Shown: in pieces, positions 5,774 through 13,746 of the stretch
How the letters are laid out: each line of letters begins with the position of its first letter
How positions within the stretch are numbered: the stretch's first letter is position 1
From: Sphingomonas sp. SRS2
GTDB taxonomy: Bacteria > Pseudomonadota > Alphaproteobacteria > Sphingomonadales > Sphingomonadaceae
Length of the DNA: 60,348 bases
Reading direction: 5' to 3'
NCBI RefSeq assembly: GCF_000971055.1
Contig: NZ_LARW01000112.1
Coordinates: 1-60,348, forward strand
Notes under the pieces: generated by a model
Database searches by the model: none
Told to the model about the DNA's origin: nothing
What the model saw: the letters and a program-made list of their open reading frames with translations, nothing else
Made by a program: the position numbers and the translations under genes

Positions 5774-8587
5774 TCAGGCTTTCACCTTCAGAAACGCCCA
5801 CCATGCGTCGGCGATCTGCTGATAGCCGCTTGTCGCCGGGTGGAGCGCGTTCGACTGGCGCGCGATAGTCGTTGCGGAGTTGCGGCTGTTGACCGCCACG
5901 GCCGCCGCTCGGCTCATATTGTTCATCGTGTCGAGCGCGGTATTCGACGGCAGGATATAAATATTGTCGCCCGCGCTGCCGGCATAGCGCTCGATCGCCT
6001 GGCGCGACCAGATCATGATGTTGCGCTTGCTCCGCCAGCGTCGAATCGCGAGCCCATAGTTGGCCCCGAAGGCATCCTGATCAATCGACGGCGGCGATGG
6101 CAGAGCGATCGCCACCTTGATCCCTGCGTCGGCCGCATGGATGTTCGCGATCAGGAGGTCGAGATTATCCAGTTGGGTGTCGGCAAGGTCCGAAATGGAG
6201 GTGTCGTTGCCGGTCTCGCCGCCGACATCGTTGATGCCGAGGGCGATTGCGACCACATCCGGCGTGTCAATCGCGTTGAGGCTGAGATATTCGGCGAAGT
6301 CCAGTTCTCCGCCGAACCAGAACGGATTGCCTGATACGGCCGTCCGCGCGCTGAAGGCGATCGTTGCGTCGCCCGCCGCGCCGTTGCTCTTGGTCAGCGT
6401 TCCGCTGCTGAGTGGCGCGCTGCCGCTGACGAGCGAGCATGTGATCGTCCCAGCGGCGTCGGTGAGGTCGAGTTCCTCGACGCGGAAGGTCGCGCTATTA
6501 TGCGTGTATTCGGTCGCGCCGGCGACCGGCTCGACGACTACGCCAGAAACATCAAAGGCGTAATAGGTGCGGCCCGCCGTGGCGTAATCGACGACCCGCC
6601 ATCCGCCGCGCCCTTCGTGCAGGTTCGGCGCTGTGCCGCGCGTGCCGAGCATCTCGATGTTCATCACGTCGCTGCCGGCGATGTCGAGCAGGGTCTGTGT
6701 GATGGTCCCGTCCTGGACGAGGCTATCGCCGATCACGAGGAGTTTTTGCGTTGCGCCGCTGCCCGCCGAGGATGCGGCGACGCGAACGGCGGTGGTCGCG
6801 ACCGCCAGCTCTGTCCCGCTCTGCCGGTCATGCACGCCGATCGATAGGTCACCCGTGGCGATTGCCCCGGTCGGGATCAGCGTCCATCGCTCATTCTGCT
6901 GCTTGCCGGCCTGCGCCGCCGAACACTCAACGTCATGCTCGTAATCGGAGGCTTTTCCGAGGTGCAGGTTGTCGAGATAGACATTCATTTCGCGGCCCTG
7001 AACGCCATAGACGGTCGGCGGTAGGACGATTTCGGACGATGGAAGCTGCTCCTGGATCTGGTCGACCGTTTCGGCCAGATCCGCCACCGCTTGATCGGCA
7101 GGCGCACGGAGATCGAGGCGGAAGGCGGTCTGACCGAAGCCGGCAGCAGGCGACGAAAAGGCGATCGTCTGATTCCAGCCATCGACGGTGCCGATCACAA
7201 ACTTGTGACGGGCTGGCGTCACGTCGGCATCGTACAGCCAGCGCTTCACGTGCATGCTGCTGTTATCGACCGGCCGGAACAGCACGAAGACGAAATCACC
7301 ATCCTGCGCGAAAATGGGATCGCCGACATCGAGCGTATAAAGCTGATCCGCAGTCGGGAAGTCGCCGGCCGCGACCGTCCCGCTGGCCACGGGTGTTTCG
7401 ACGCTCGGATTGAAAGCGGTCGTGTCGCTGCGGATGAACAGCTTCCATTCGACATCGGTCGTGCCGTTCGCGGCCCAGACCCGCCAGAGGAGCGCGTTGA
7501 AGAGGGTGTCCTCGACGATCTCCTCGTAGCCGCCGAGTACGTTGTGGTTATAGCTGCTGTTTCCGACCGTCTCGGCCGCGCCCAGCACGCTCTCCCACAC
7601 TGTGCTCGGCACATAGGCATTGCGGATCTGGCGGGCGTCATTCTTCCGAACCGTCGCGGCGAGCTGGGCCTCGACATCGATCAGCCGATGTTCGTCGGCC
7701 GGCGGCGGCGTTTTCGGCGAGCCGGCAAAGCTCGCCTTCGCCGCCCACAACGCGACCATATCGAAATCCTTGCCCGATACTCCAGTCGCCGGGATGATCC
7801 ATAAGAAGCCGGCGTCGGCCGGGATGGTACCAGTCACCGTAATTCGCTGCGGTGTCGCTGTCATCGCCAGCGGGCTGTTCGAGGCGGCATCATCGACGCC
7901 TTGTATCTGCGACCCCAGGGGGCTCCCGTCGGCCGTGTAGAACCGTCCGAGGAGGCGAGCCGTGCTACCGCTGATCGCACCTTCTTTGCAGAGCGCCGAA
8001 ACGCTGATCGTATCACCAGCTTGCCAGCCCATATCATCGAGCCAAATCCGCGGCCCTACCGACGATGTGCCCGACTTTCGAAGGGCGCGCCCATGGTAGC
8101 GTGAGTTCGCGACATAAGAGAGAACCGTATAGTTGCCGAGACCGTTACCTTCCCACCAGGCCAGGCGCTCATTGAACAGCCCCGTACCGATCGGCAGCCA
8201 GCGAAAGTATGGATCCGGCCATCCATTCACCTTGCCACGCCAGGCAGTAAGGTCAGCATTCAGCGGGTCGGTCAGCGCCGTGGCAGCCGACTCTGCAGCC
8301 GATACGAACAGATCGTCAGGCCCCGTCCAGCTGCCCGTGCCGGTGGCGCCGTTTTTTTGATAGAGACCGTTCTTTAGCGGATCGCTATCGAAAGCCACGA
8401 GCGCGAACAGATCGTCGTCGGGCGCTAGGTCCGAATAGAGCGCGGCGCGGGTCGCGTAGACGCGCGTATCAGGCGCCACGGCCGCAGGATTGGACGCCCG
8501 AGGCCGATCTCTATCTTGATTATCACGCCCACGCTGAAGCCGCTGGCATCCGGCCGCGCGCCCGCGTGAGCAAGACGGCCTTCGCAA
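5774..8587 (-). CDS. Tail-fibre-like receptor-binding protein with SGNH domain, 5'-truncated
   Basis: The open frame has 937 codons, but only the part from about 8485 to the stop looks authentic. Above that point the frame runs antisense to another gene remnant and gives arginine-rich non-protein-like sequence. A repeat-rich N-terminal half (RVYATRAALYSDL, GLYQKNGATGTGSWTGP) is followed by beta-rich segments. The C-terminal roughly 320 residues form an SGNH hydrolase with GDSLVQDG, GINDVGG and LHPATSGY. This architecture is typical of phage tail fibres or tail-associated esterases that bind and deacetylate surface polysaccharide. No start codon or ribosome site suited to the truncated gene is apparent, so expression is doubtful. 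Confidence 0.7.
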   Translation of the reverse strand: MRRPSCSRGRAAGCQRLQRGRDNQDRDRPRASNPAAVAPDTRVYATRAALYSDLAPDDDLFALVAFDSDPLKNGLYQKNGATGTGSWTGPDDLFVSAAESAATALTDPLNADLTAWRGKVNGWPDPYFRWLPIGTGLFNERLAWWEGNGLGNYTVLSYVANSRYHGRALRKSGTSSVGPRIWLDDMGWQAGDTISVSALCKEGAISGSTARLLGRFYTADGSPLGSQIQGVDDAASNSPLAMTATPQRITVTGTIPADAGFLWIIPATGVSGKDFDMVALWAAKASFAGSPKTPPPADEHRLIDVEAQLAATVRKNDARQIRNAYVPSTVWESVLGAAETVGNSSYNHNVLGGYEEIVEDTLFNALLWRVWAANGTTDVEWKLFIRSDTTAFNPSVETPVASGTVAAGDFPTADQLYTLDVGDPIFAQDGDFVFVLFRPVDNSSMHVKRWLYDADVTPARHKFVIGTVDGWNQTIAFSSPAAGFGQTAFRLDLRAPADQAVADLAETVDQIQEQLPSSEIVLPPTVYGVQGREMNVYLDNLHLGKASDYEHDVECSAAQAGKQQNERWTLIPTGAIATGDLSIGVHDRQSGTELAVATTAVRVAASSAGSGATQKLLVIGDSLVQDGTITQTLLDIAGSDVMNIEMLGTRGTAPNLHEGRGGWRVVDYATAGRTYYAFDVSGVVVEPVAGATEYTHNSATFRVEELDLTDAAGTITCSLVSGSAPLSSGTLTKSNGAAGDATIAFSARTAVSGNPFWFGGELDFAEYLSLNAIDTPDVVAIALGINDVGGETGNDTSISDLADTQLDNLDLLIANIHAADAGIKVAIALPSPPSIDQDAFGANYGLAIRRWRSKRNIMIWSRQAIERYAGSAGDNIYILPSNTALDTMNNMSRAAAVAVNSRNSATTIARQSNALHPATSGYQQIADAWWAFLKVKA

Positions 8588-8730
8588 AGGAACTGGGCGG
8601 CCTGATGCGCCGCGAGCCCCAGCTTCGCCTCGCCAAGCCGTTCAACGGCGGCGCGGCCCGCAACCTGCCCTTCTGGCCCCGCGCGATGCGCCACGCCCGC
8701 GTCCTCGCCGCCGAGGCCGCCGCTGCCTGA
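8485..8730 (+). pseudogene. 3' remnant of an early phage gene at the deletion scar
   Basis: A plus-strand frame reads QDWTPEADLYLDYHAHAEA, then VSKTAFAKELGGLM, then PFWPRAMRHARVLAA before TGA at 8728-8730. It has normal codon use for this genome, unlike the antisense frame of the tail-fibre gene that overlaps it. It has no start, and it breaks off where the tail-fibre gene begins. The C-terminus is reminiscent of phage/plasmid primase-type proteins, but the fragment is too short for a firm call. Confidence 0.5.
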
Positions 8731-8806
8731 TCCCCAACGTCCGCTCCCGCCGGCATGGCTGATAGCGCCCTGCTGGCGGGACTTGGGCTCCGCAAGGAAC
8801 GCTCCA

Positions 8807-9049
8807 ATGAACAAGCTCCTCGACCGCGTGACCTACGACCCCGATTTTCAGGCGGCGTGCCAGCGCTACCATCACGAAGGCGGTTCTTCGCGCGTGATCG
8901 CAGGCGCCGCCCTCCGCGCCGCCATGGTACCGTCGCTGCTCGAAGCGTGCCGGGGCTTGCTCGAAACGCCGGCCGCGAAGCCCTATCTGCGCGTCTCACC
9001 CTATCGTGAGATCGCCGAGGCCATAGCGCAGCTCGAGGGCGGGCTATGA
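8807..9049 (+). CDS. Small hypothetical early prophage protein
   Basis: This 80-aa protein has its ATG at 8807 preceded by AAGGA at good spacing. It is mostly helical, with no recognisable motif; it contains DPDFQAACQRYHHEGGSSR. Its stop overlaps the next start by ATGA, so it is the first intact gene of the early operon left after the deletion. Confidence 0.55.
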   Translation: MNKLLDRVTYDPDFQAACQRYHHEGGSSRVIAGAALRAAMVPSLLEACRGLLETPAAKPYLRVSPYREIAEAIAQLEGGL

Positions 9050-9519
9050 GCCAACCGCCTTATACCGACAGCTTCCGGCCGGAGTTCGCCAGCCTGGCGG
9101 AGGCGATGCTGCGCGATCGGCAGATCGCCTATCCCAAGCTGGTCGACGAAAGCGCGCTCGATGCCGCGACGGCCAAGCGCCGCCTCTATGTGCTGCGCGC
9201 GATCGCCGAGATCTGGCGTTGCGCGACCAACGGCCTGATGCCTCGCCCTTCCCACATCCGCGTTACCCGCGATCAGCTTCTCGAGGAACTCGCGACGTCG
9301 ATCGACACCGCCGAGCGCCGCTTGCGGCACAGGCCAGACGATCGGGTCCGTCAGGGCCAGCTCGCCGCGCTCGTCGCCATGCGATGGTGGCACGCCCAAT
9401 ATCCCGGCAGCGCCAGCTACGCGCTGAGCATGGCGCTCAGCCTCCGCTACGACGGCCTGCAGGCCATGCTCGAGGCCGATCGTAAGGCCGAGAAGCTGGT
9501 CTCGAAGGCGGCCGCATGA
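9046..9519 (+). CDS. Hypothetical early prophage protein
   Basis: This 157-aa protein is cytoplasmic and helix-rich, with many Arg/Ala residues and no transmembrane segment. The middle contains IRVTRDQLLEELATSIDTAE and RWWHAQYPGSASYAL. I do not recognise a family. It is coupled to both neighbours by ATGA overlaps, so it belongs to the early operon with unknown function. Confidence 0.55.
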   Translation: MSQPPYTDSFRPEFASLAEAMLRDRQIAYPKLVDESALDAATAKRRLYVLRAIAEIWRCATNGLMPRPSHIRVTRDQLLEELATSIDTAERRLRHRPDDRVRQGQLAALVAMRWWHAQYPGSASYALSMALSLRYDGLQAMLEADRKAEKLVSKAAA

Positions 9520-9758
9520 GCGAGCAGGCACAGATCAAGGCCCTCGCCGCCGCTAGCGCCGGCACAGACGCCGTCGGCGCTCTCATTGAATATGCTCGCC
9601 AAGGCGGACCGATCGACAACGCGCGCAATTACGACATGGTATATCCGCTCGCCGACGCCCTGCGCCTGGCGCTGGAAGCGGTGAACGATCGCGCCGATGC
9701 CCTCTCCACCGCCGACAATGATTTGCTGAACGCGGTTCAGAAAGGGATCGAGGCGTAA
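9516..9758 (+). CDS. Small hypothetical early prophage protein
   Basis: The protein has 80 aa, starting with the ATG that overlaps the upstream stop. It is acidic and predicted helical (YPLADALRLALEAVNDRADAL). No motif or family is recognised. It is followed within 4 bp by a GTG-start gene. Confidence 0.5.
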   Translation: MSEQAQIKALAAASAGTDAVGALIEYARQGGPIDNARNYDMVYPLADALRLALEAVNDRADALSTADNDLLNAVQKGIEA

Positions 9759-9762
9759 GGCC

Positions 9763-10137
9763 GTGGCCCACGCCCCCGCTAAAACGCCCCATAGCGCGGC
9801 ACAGCCCCCCGCTGGCAGTGCTTGCCGGTGCGCGGAATGCCTTGCGCCTCTGACTGGCGCACAGCGCGGACAGCTCTTTTGCTCGCCCGCCCACCGCACG
9901 GCGTTCCAGCAGCGCCTTCGGATAAGGGGTCGTCAGCTGCTCCCCTATGCCATGGCCGACCGGATGACCCGCAGCGGCACGGCCGGAGACGACGCCGCAA
10001 GGGAAACCGGCAAGTCCTCGCGAGCGGTATCGCAGCGTCTGATCGCCAAGTGGGCGGCCGAGGACAAGGCGGCGGGCCGCATGCCGATGGTCGACTATGT
10101 AACCCGCTACGCCAAGCATTTCGATCTGCCGCTATGA
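9763..10137 (+). CDS. Small prophage protein with zinc-finger-like cysteines
   Basis: The protein has 124 aa and starts with GTG at 9763. CRCAEC near residues 22-27 and FCSPAHRTAF about 17 residues later form a C-x2-C / C-x3-H pattern, common in small phage proteins thought to fold around zinc. The C-terminal half is polar and helical (SRAVSQRLIAKWAAED). It is part of the early operon. DNA binding is plausible but not shown. Confidence 0.55.
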   Translation: MAHAPAKTPHSAAQPPAGSACRCAECLAPLTGAQRGQLFCSPAHRTAFQQRLRIRGRQLLPYAMADRMTRSGTAGDDAARETGKSSRAVSQRLIAKWAAEDKAAGRMPMVDYVTRYAKHFDLPL

Positions 10138-10289
10138 ACGAAGCGGTCGATCCTGTTTTGATGACGATCGTCAAGGCGCTTGCGCGCGATGCCGTCGCGC
10201 GGGACATTGCCGCCGCGCGGGCACGGCAGAATCACCCGGCGCAGGGAAGGCCCGATGAAGACCGTCATCTACGCCCGTTACAGCAGTAA
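10134..10289 (+). CDS. Small ORF overlapping the recombinase start
   Basis: A 51-codon frame begins with an ATG that overlaps the upstream stop (ATGA) and ends 35 bases inside the recombinase gene. The first half looks protein-like (EAVDPVLMTIVKALARDAVA); the last 12 residues are out of frame over the recombinase start. It may be a real small gene that couples translation to the recombinase, or just an overlap. Confidence 0.4.
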   Translation: MNEAVDPVLMTIVKALARDAVARDIAAARARQNHPAQGRPDEDRHLRPLQQ

Positions 10290-11880
10290 CCTTCAGGACG
10301 CTCGCTCGATCGACGATCAGATCCGGCTGTGCAGGGAACGCTCCCTGCGCGAGGGCTGGGAAGTCGTCGACGTCTACACCGATTATGCGATAAGCGGCGC
10401 CGTTCGCGAGCGGCCGGGTCTCAACGCCATGCTCGCGCGCGTCGCCGCCGGCGGGATAGATCAGGTCATGGCCGAGGCGCTCGACCGCATCGCACGACAT
10501 CAGGCGGACAGCGCCACCATCTTCGAGACCATCCGCTTTCACGGCGCTCGAGTCTTCACCGTCGCCGATGGCGAGGTGAACGAACTACATATCGGCATGA
10601 AGGGGACGATGGACGCCCTGTTCCGGAAGGATCAGGCGAATAAGATCCGGCGCGGGCAAGCCGGCCGCGTCGCCGCGGGACGCATCCCCGGCAATATCTG
10701 CTATGGTTATCGCAAGGTCGTGAGGCTCAACGACCGGGGTGATCCCGAACTGGGCCTGCGCGAGATCGAGCCCGAACAGGCAGAGATTATCCGGCGAATC
10801 TACCGCGAGTTCCTCGCCGGGCAGTCTGCGCTCGCCATTGCTACACGGCTCAATGCCGAGGGAATACCCTCACCGACCGGCCGGGTGTGGCGGTCGACGA
10901 TGATCAACGGCGATCGGGTGCGCGGCAACGGCATCCTCCAGAACGAAATCTACGTCGGCGTACTCGTCTATGGTCGCACGATGATGGTCCGCGATCCCGT
11001 GAGCCGACGCCGCGTGCCCAAGGTCCAGCCTCGCGACAAGTGGCAGCGTCAGCCCGTGCCCGAACTGCGCATCGTCGACCAGGCCGACTGGGACGCGGTG
11101 CAAGCGCGCCGCGCTGGTACCGAAGGGTGGAACTATCGGCTGCAGCGTCGGCCGAAGCGGATGCTGTCGGGGCTATGCACCTGCGGGGTATGCGGGGGTG
11201 CGTTCATCATCACCAAGCCCGACCGCTGGGGATGCGGGGAGGTGCGATCCAGTGGGAATTGCACGATCGGCCGCCGGACGATTCACAACGACCAGCTTGA
11301 AGCGCGCGTCCTGCATGGCCTGCAACAGCGCCTGCTCGCCCCCGAGCTGGTGAGCGCCTATGTGAAGGAATATCATGAGCAGCACGCCCGGCAGCGCGCC
11401 CAGCAAGCGTCCGAGGCCGATCGACTTCGGCGCAAGCTGCGCGACACCCAGGGCCGCGTCGATCGGCTTGTCGATGCAATCGGCCGGGGCGCTGATGTCG
11501 AGGAAGTCGTGGAAGCACTGAAAAGCGCAAAAGATGAACGTCAGCGCCTTGAAGCGCAGCTACAGGAAATCGACGCCCTGCCGGTGATCGCCCTCCACCC
11601 CAACGTCGCGGGCGACTATCGGCGCAATGTCGAGAAGCTGGGCGCGGCGCTCAACGGCGGCGACGCCGCCCGAATCGACGCGATCCCCGCGGTCCGCAGC
11701 CTGATCCACTCGATCACCTTGACGCCGGAGCCCGACGGCACCGGATTTCTTGTCGATCTGGAAGGCCGCCTGGCTAACCTGATTGGCCTCGCCATGGGCA
11801 AGAAACCGACCACCGAAACGGCAGGGATGTTTCTGATGGTAGCGGAGGAGGGACTTGAACCCCCGACCCCAGGATTATGA
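10255..11880 (+). CDS. Large serine recombinase (prophage integrase)
   Basis: The protein has 541 aa from the ATG at 10255; the frame extends 25 codons upstream but with no resolvase homology there. The resolvase domain (about 1-150) starts KTVIYARYSS, where Ser10 is the likely nucleophile, followed by IDDQIRLC and DRIARHQADS. The recombinase domain (about 165-270) includes PTGRVWRSTMIN. A zinc ribbon CTCGVCGGAF...GCGEV...GNC sits near 320-350, then a long coiled coil (RRKLRDTQGRVDRLVDAIG). The last codons, from MVAEE on, are encoded by attR and the antisense strand of the tRNA-Met gene (GLEPPTPGL). In a circular form they would instead read RVGQKHPLVRASI from the left prophage end. Confidence 0.9.
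   Translation: MKTVIYARYSSNLQDARSIDDQIRLCRERSLREGWEVVDVYTDYAISGAVRERPGLNAMLARVAAGGIDQVMAEALDRIARHQADSATIFETIRFHGARVFTVADGEVNELHIGMKGTMDALFRKDQANKIRRGQAGRVAAGRIPGNICYGYRKVVRLNDRGDPELGLREIEPEQAEIIRRIYREFLAGQSALAIATRLNAEGIPSPTGRVWRSTMINGDRVRGNGILQNEIYVGVLVYGRTMMVRDPVSRRRVPKVQPRDKWQRQPVPELRIVDQADWDAVQARRAGTEGWNYRLQRRPKRMLSGLCTCGVCGGAFIITKPDRWGCGEVRSSGNCTIGRRTIHNDQLEARVLHGLQQRLLAPELVSAYVKEYHEQHARQRAQQASEADRLRRKLRDTQGRVDRLVDAIGRGADVEEVVEALKSAKDERQRLEAQLQEIDALPVIALHPNVAGDYRRNVEKLGAALNGGDAARIDAIPAVRSLIHSITLTPEPDGTGFLVDLEGRLANLIGLAMGKKPTTETAGMFLMVAEEGLEPPTPGL
11836..11850. repeat. attR core
   Basis: The 15-mer atggtagcggaggag is identical to attL at 515-529. It covers the CCA end, discriminator and 3' acceptor strand of tRNA-Met, so the tRNA gene remains whole after integration. 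It also encodes MVAEE of the recombinase on the plus strand. Confidence 0.85.
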
Positions 11881-11913
11881 TTCCCGTGCTCTAACCAGCT
11901 GAGCTACTCCGCC
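11837..11913 (-). tRNA. tRNA-Met (CAU)
   Basis: The reverse complement folds as a full cloverleaf: acceptor GGCGGAG / CTCCGCT, D arm GCTC...GAGC, anticodon stem CGGGA / TCCTG with loop ATCATAA (anticodon CAU), T arm with TTCAAGT, discriminator A and encoded CCA. The G1-U72 wobble and D-arm sequence fit an elongator Met tRNA rather than an initiator; a tRNA-Ile2 with CAU cannot be excluded by eye. The recombinase gene ends on the opposite strand inside it. Confidence 0.9.
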
Positions 11914-12038
11914 AAAGACCGCAGGTTAAGCGGTGGAGCGGGCCTATAAGCGGGGCTTTGTTCCCGGTCAACTGGACATATGCGCACGGCCCATTAGAGA
12001 GCGCTTCCGAGAAGTATATCCCAAGGGGAGATTCGAAA

Positions 12039-13268
12039 TTGGCGCAGTATGACGTGCTCATCGTGGGAGCTGGCCATGGCGGCGCGCAGGCCGCGGTCGC
12101 GCTCCGGCAGAACAAGTTCGAAGGCTCCATCGCGGTCGTCGGCGACGAGGCCGAACTGCCCTATGAGCGCCCGCCGCTGTCCAAGGAGTATTTCTCCGGC
12201 GAGAAGACGTTCGACCGCATCCTGATCCGCCCGGCCAGCTTCTGGGCCGAACGCAATATCGAGATGCTGCTCAGCCGCCGCGTCACCGCGGTCGACCCCG
12301 GCAAGCATGAGGTCACGCTGAGCGACGGCTCGACGATCGGCTATGGCAAGATGATCTGGGCGACCGGCGGCTCACCACGCCGCCTGACCTGCTCGGGCAA
12401 CGACCTGGGCGGCGTCCATGGCGTGCGCACCCGTGAGGATGCCGATCGCATGCTGGGCGAGATGGAGGGCACCACCAACGTCGTCGTGATCGGCGGCGGC
12501 TATATCGGCCTCGAAGCAGCGGCGGTGCTGTCCAAGTTCGGCAAGAAGGTCACGGTGCTGGAAGCGCTCGATCGCGTCCTTGCGCGCGTCGCCGGCGAGG
12601 CGCTGTCGCGCTTCTACGAGGCCGAACACCGCGCCCATGGCGTCGATGTCCAGTTGGGCGCACGGGTCGATTGCATCGTCGGTGACGGCCGCAAGGTGAC
12701 TGGCGTCCGCATGGACGACGGTTCGGTGATCCCCGCCGAAATGGTGATCGTCGGCATCGGCATCGTCCCTGCGGTCGAGCCGTTGATCGCGGCCGGGGCG
12801 GCCGGGGGCAACGGCGTCGACGTCGACCAATATTGCCGCACCAGCCTGGCCGACATCTACGCGATCGGCGACTGCGCGATGCACGCCAACAACTTCGCAG
12901 ATGGCGCGCGCATCCGGCTCGAATCGGTGCAGAACGCCAATGATCAGGCGAGCACCGCCGCCAAGGACATTGTCGGCGCCTCCGAACCCTATCATGCCGT
13001 GCCGTGGTTCTGGTCTAACCAATATGATCTGCGGCTGCAGACGGTCGGCTTCAACCTCGGCTTCGACGAGACGATCCTGCGCGGCGACCCCGCCACGCGC
13101 AGTTTCTCGGTGGTCTACCTTAAGAACGGCAAGGTGCTCGCGCTCGACTGCGTCAACGCGGTCAAGGACTATGTCCAGGGCAAGGCGCTGGTCGTCGGCG
13201 GGCTCTCGCCCGACAAGGCCAGCCTCGCCGATCCGGAGATTACGCTGAAGAGCCTGCTCCCAGCCTGA
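12039..13268 (+). CDS. FAD-dependent NAD(P)H:ferredoxin reductase
   Basis: The protein has 409 aa, starting with TTG at 12039, which has AAGGGGAG 8 bp upstream. The FAD-binding fold begins [16 protein letters not shown], the NAD(P)H site is [17 protein letters not shown] with VLEA, and the second FAD contact is YAIGDCA. The length and [11 protein letters not shown] segment match reductases that feed electrons from NADH to ferredoxins serving P450s or Rieske dioxygenases (CamA/PuxA/RedA type). No oxygenase or ferredoxin lies nearby, so its partner must be elsewhere. It starts about 125 bp past the tRNA on the other strand. Confidence 0.85.
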   Translation: MAQYDVLIVGAGHGGAQAAVALRQNKFEGSIAVVGDEAELPYERPPLSKEYFSGEKTFDRILIRPASFWAERNIEMLLSRRVTAVDPGKHEVTLSDGSTIGYGKMIWATGGSPRRLTCSGNDLGGVHGVRTREDADRMLGEMEGTTNVVVIGGGYIGLEAAAVLSKFGKKVTVLEALDRVLARVAGEALSRFYEAEHRAHGVDVQLGARVDCIVGDGRKVTGVRMDDGSVIPAEMVIVGIGIVPAVEPLIAAGAAGGNGVDVDQYCRTSLADIYAIGDCAMHANNFADGARIRLESVQNANDQASTAAKDIVGASEPYHAVPWFWSNQYDLRLQTVGFNLGFDETILRGDPATRSFSVVYLKNGKVLALDCVNAVKDYVQGKALVVGGLSPDKASLADPEITLKSLLPA

Positions 13269-13274
13269 TGCTCG

Positions 13275-13299
13275 GGAACCGTGGCTTGGCCTCCACGTT
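13275..13299 (+). promoter_or_regulatory. EcfG-type general stress promoter
   Basis: GGAAC at 13275-13279 and CGTT at 13296-13299 are separated by exactly 16 bp. This matches the alphaproteobacterial sigma-EcfG consensus GGAAC-N16/17-CGTT without mismatch. It lies 40 bp upstream of the 13339 gene in the correct orientation. Confidence 0.7.
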
Positions 13300-13338
13300 G
13301 GGGAGCCGGGACATGGCGCTGGGGACGAGGATCGAGAC

Positions 13339-13746
13339 ATGGAATTGACGGTTTCACTGGAAACGGTTTGCCGGTTGATCGTGCGTGCGCGCGAACTTGA
13401 AGCGCAGGTGCCTGCGATCGAGAATGACGATGAGGGCGATCCCACCGACAGCGACGATCCGCTGGCGGTTCTCGAGGATGAGGCCAATGAGGTGGTGGTG
13501 GACGAGGTCCGCACCTTGCTGGAGGACCTGCCCGAAGACGAGGCCGCCGAAATACTCGCGCTGGCGATGGTCGGGCGCGGCACCTTCGACGCCAGCGAAT
13601 GGGATGAGGCGCTCGAGACGGCGAATGAAGAGGACAGCGACTCGGTCGTCGACCAGCTGCTCGATATGCCGATGCTGGCCGGCTATCTCGACGCCGGGCT
13701 GACCGCCTTCGATCTCAGCTGCGACGCGATCGGCCAGATCGACTGA
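13339..13746 (+). CDS. DUF3775-like protein
   Basis: This acidic 135-aa protein has no membrane segment. The N-terminus LTVSLETVCRLIVRARELE and the helical, Asp/Glu-rich body (EDEANEVVVDEVRTLLEDL) resemble the small DUF3775 family, which has no known function. A strong EcfG-type promoter upstream suggests induction in the general stress response. Its last 32 bases overlap the convergent RNA-ligase-like gene. Confidence 0.6.
   Translation: MELTVSLETVCRLIVRARELEAQVPAIENDDEGDPTDSDDPLAVLEDEANEVVVDEVRTLLEDLPEDEAAEILALAMVGRGTFDASEWDEALETANEEDSDSVVDQLLDMPMLAGYLDAGLTAFDLSCDAIGQID

Larger units (their letters stand above)
515..11850. mobile_element. Deleted (defective) prophage integrated at tRNA-Met
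   Basis: The element is about 11.3 kb and is bounded by the 15-bp direct repeats at 515-529 and 11836-11850. Left-arm genes are mostly on the minus strand (methylase, lysis cassette, tail-fibre-like protein). Right-arm genes are on the plus strand (small early genes, serine recombinase). I find no terminase, portal, protease, capsid, tape-measure, replication or repressor gene. The two arms meet near 8470-8490, where both flanking genes are cut, which indicates a large internal deletion. Joining the two ends in a circle gives the recombinase a new in-frame stop at 569-571, next to the methylase stop, which supports these exact borders. Confidence 0.85.

Noticed and set aside
8755-9009. 84-codon frame overlapping the 8807 gene
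   Set aside because: It is in a different frame over most of the better-supported 80-aa gene and has an arginine-rich, low-complexity product.
515-11850. Intact, inducible prophage
   Set aside because: Terminase, portal, capsid, tail, replication and repressor genes are all missing, and two genes are truncated at one junction.
12039-13268. Naming the ferredoxin reductase as a dioxin-degradation gene (redA2-like)
   Set aside because: The family fits, but no dioxygenase or ferredoxin is nearby and the sequence alone cannot separate it from other CamA/PuxA-type reductases.
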